DNA of 27,296 nucleotides. Origin: Stentor coeruleus (taxonomy: Eukaryota > Ciliophora > Heterotrichea > Heterotrichida > Stentoridae). Position numbers and translations under genes: made by a program. Location: positions 1-27,296 of the forward strand of contig MPUH01000980.1 of NCBI GenBank assembly GCA_001970955.1, written 5' to 3'. Position 1 is the first letter of the stretch. The number at the start of each line of letters is the position of its first letter. Positions 26,816-27,296 of this stretch are shown piece by piece. The notes beneath the pieces are model-generated. The model saw only the letters and a list, made by a program, of their open reading frames with translations, was not told the origin of the DNA and made no database searches.

Positions 26816-27296
26816 CTAGCAACAAGCTTTCTTTTCTTGAGTAGCATTAAGATGTGCAGCTAAACGATTCACTGCTGATTCTTTACCAAGTCCAACTCCA
26901 CTCTGTGCTTTTACATTATAAATTTCTTGTAAAAGTCTTTCAAACGCTTCTTTAACTTTGACCACAGTTATAGCTGAAGTTTCTTCAAACAAAAGTCCAT
27001 ATTGATTAGCAAATTTCACCCCTTGTTCTTTAGGGATTTTCCTAGCTTCAGGATTTCTATCACAAAGATCTATTTTATTTCCTACAAGCATTATAACAAT
27101 ATCTGGCTCTGCATGTTCTTTTAATTCTTCCATCCAACGTTTTACAGCACTAAATGTTTTTTCATTAGTCACATCATAGACTAATAAAGCACCAACAGCT
27201 CTACGATAATGAGCACTTGTTATAGCTCTATACCTTTCTTGACCAGCTGTATCCCATATTTGTGCTTTTACTGTACCTCCTGTTTCTAAAGGTACG
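26816..27296 (-). CDS. Rab GTPase, Rab11/Rab2-like, N-terminus outside window
   Basis: The frame stays open to the window edge, so the gene starts beyond 27296; the GTG at 27172 is not a start. The visible 159 residues carry the G3 motif WDTAGQERYRAIT (switch II), VYDVTNEKTF, the G4 motif NKIDL, the G5 motif ETSAI and a C-terminal KKACC that would receive two geranylgeranyl groups. YRAITSAHYRRAVGALLVYD is closest to Rab11-type proteins, which direct recycling endosome traffic; the P-loop and switch I that would settle the subtype are not in the window. The C-terminal tail is typical in length. Confidence 0.9.
   Translation of the reverse strand, partial: VPLETGGTVKAQIWDTAGQERYRAITSAHYRRAVGALLVYDVTNEKTFSAVKRWMEELKEHAEPDIVIMLVGNKIDLCDRNPEARKIPKEQGVKFANQYGLLFEETSAITVVKVKEAFERLLQEIYNVKAQSGVGLGKESAVNRLAAHLNATQEKKACC

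Noticed and set aside
1..27296. Ciliate genetic code with TAA/TAG as Gln for the whole window
   Set aside because: Conserved families end naturally at TAA or TAG (COMMD10, centrin, CDPK, the Rab CC end), and no intact gene needs read-through.
1..27296. tRNA genes, CRISPR arrays, insertion sequences
   Set aside because: I saw no cloverleaf with tRNA box sequences, no regular spaced repeats and no transposase-like frame or terminal inverted repeats; a tRNA scan was not possible here.

Overview
The window looks like macronuclear DNA from a heterotrich ciliate, most like Stentor. Three things support this. Clear GT...AG introns of exactly 15 nt interrupt recognisable genes (two in a calcium-dependent protein kinase, one in a hypothetical gene). 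TAA and TAG act as true stops at the natural ends of conserved families, so the Gln reading of most ciliates does not apply. Genes are dense, AT-rich and mostly intron-free, with ciliary and cortical families (centrin, a CCDC42/CFAP73 coiled coil, a NEK kinase, a CDPK). The species assignment is an inference.

Layout: 1-69 is the tail of a + gene. Next come a - hypothetical gene (165-704), a decayed stretch (820-1343), a PhyH-type dioxygenase (+, 1565-2395), a two-exon hypothetical gene (-, 3436-4176), COMMD10-like (+, 4682-5251), a large LRR protein (+, 5819-8553, split by assembly gaps) and a small basic ORF (+, 8654-8950). A compact - block follows: EMC8/9, a TBC1D5-like Rab GAP and a coiled-coil/C2HC protein (9407-12912). 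Then a coiled-coil protein (+, 13461-14453), a dual-specificity phosphatase (-, 14547-15560), a ubiquitin protease fused to a huge CxxC array (+, 15913-18615), an IPNS-like dioxygenase (+, 18923-20005), a NEK kinase (+, 20546-21775), CCDC42/CFAP73 (+, 21858-22814), a CDPK (-, 22836-24275), a second decayed stretch (24304-25560), centrin (+, 26230-26757) and a Rab GTPase running off the end (-, 26816-27296).

The genes form no single pathway. Themes are cilia and cortex (centrin, CFAP73/CCDC42, NEK, CDPK) and membrane traffic or quality control (Rab, TBC, COMMD10, EMC8/9, USP).

The most notable signals are: (1) the USP with about 38 CxxC motifs; (2) a strong strand asymmetry of many gene flanks, C-rich and nearly G-free upstream, G-rich and nearly C-free downstream; (3) a 17-nt intron with a double acceptor in the TBC gene; (4) assembly bubbles where alternative-haplotype contigs were inserted between single Ns, which break two real genes and can be resolved by eye; (5) two decayed coding stretches; (6) no TGA stop among 19 genes. 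Four apparent start codons at ORF boundaries are not ATG (TTG at 1562, GTG at 4083, 23285 and 27172); gene models here are corrected for that.
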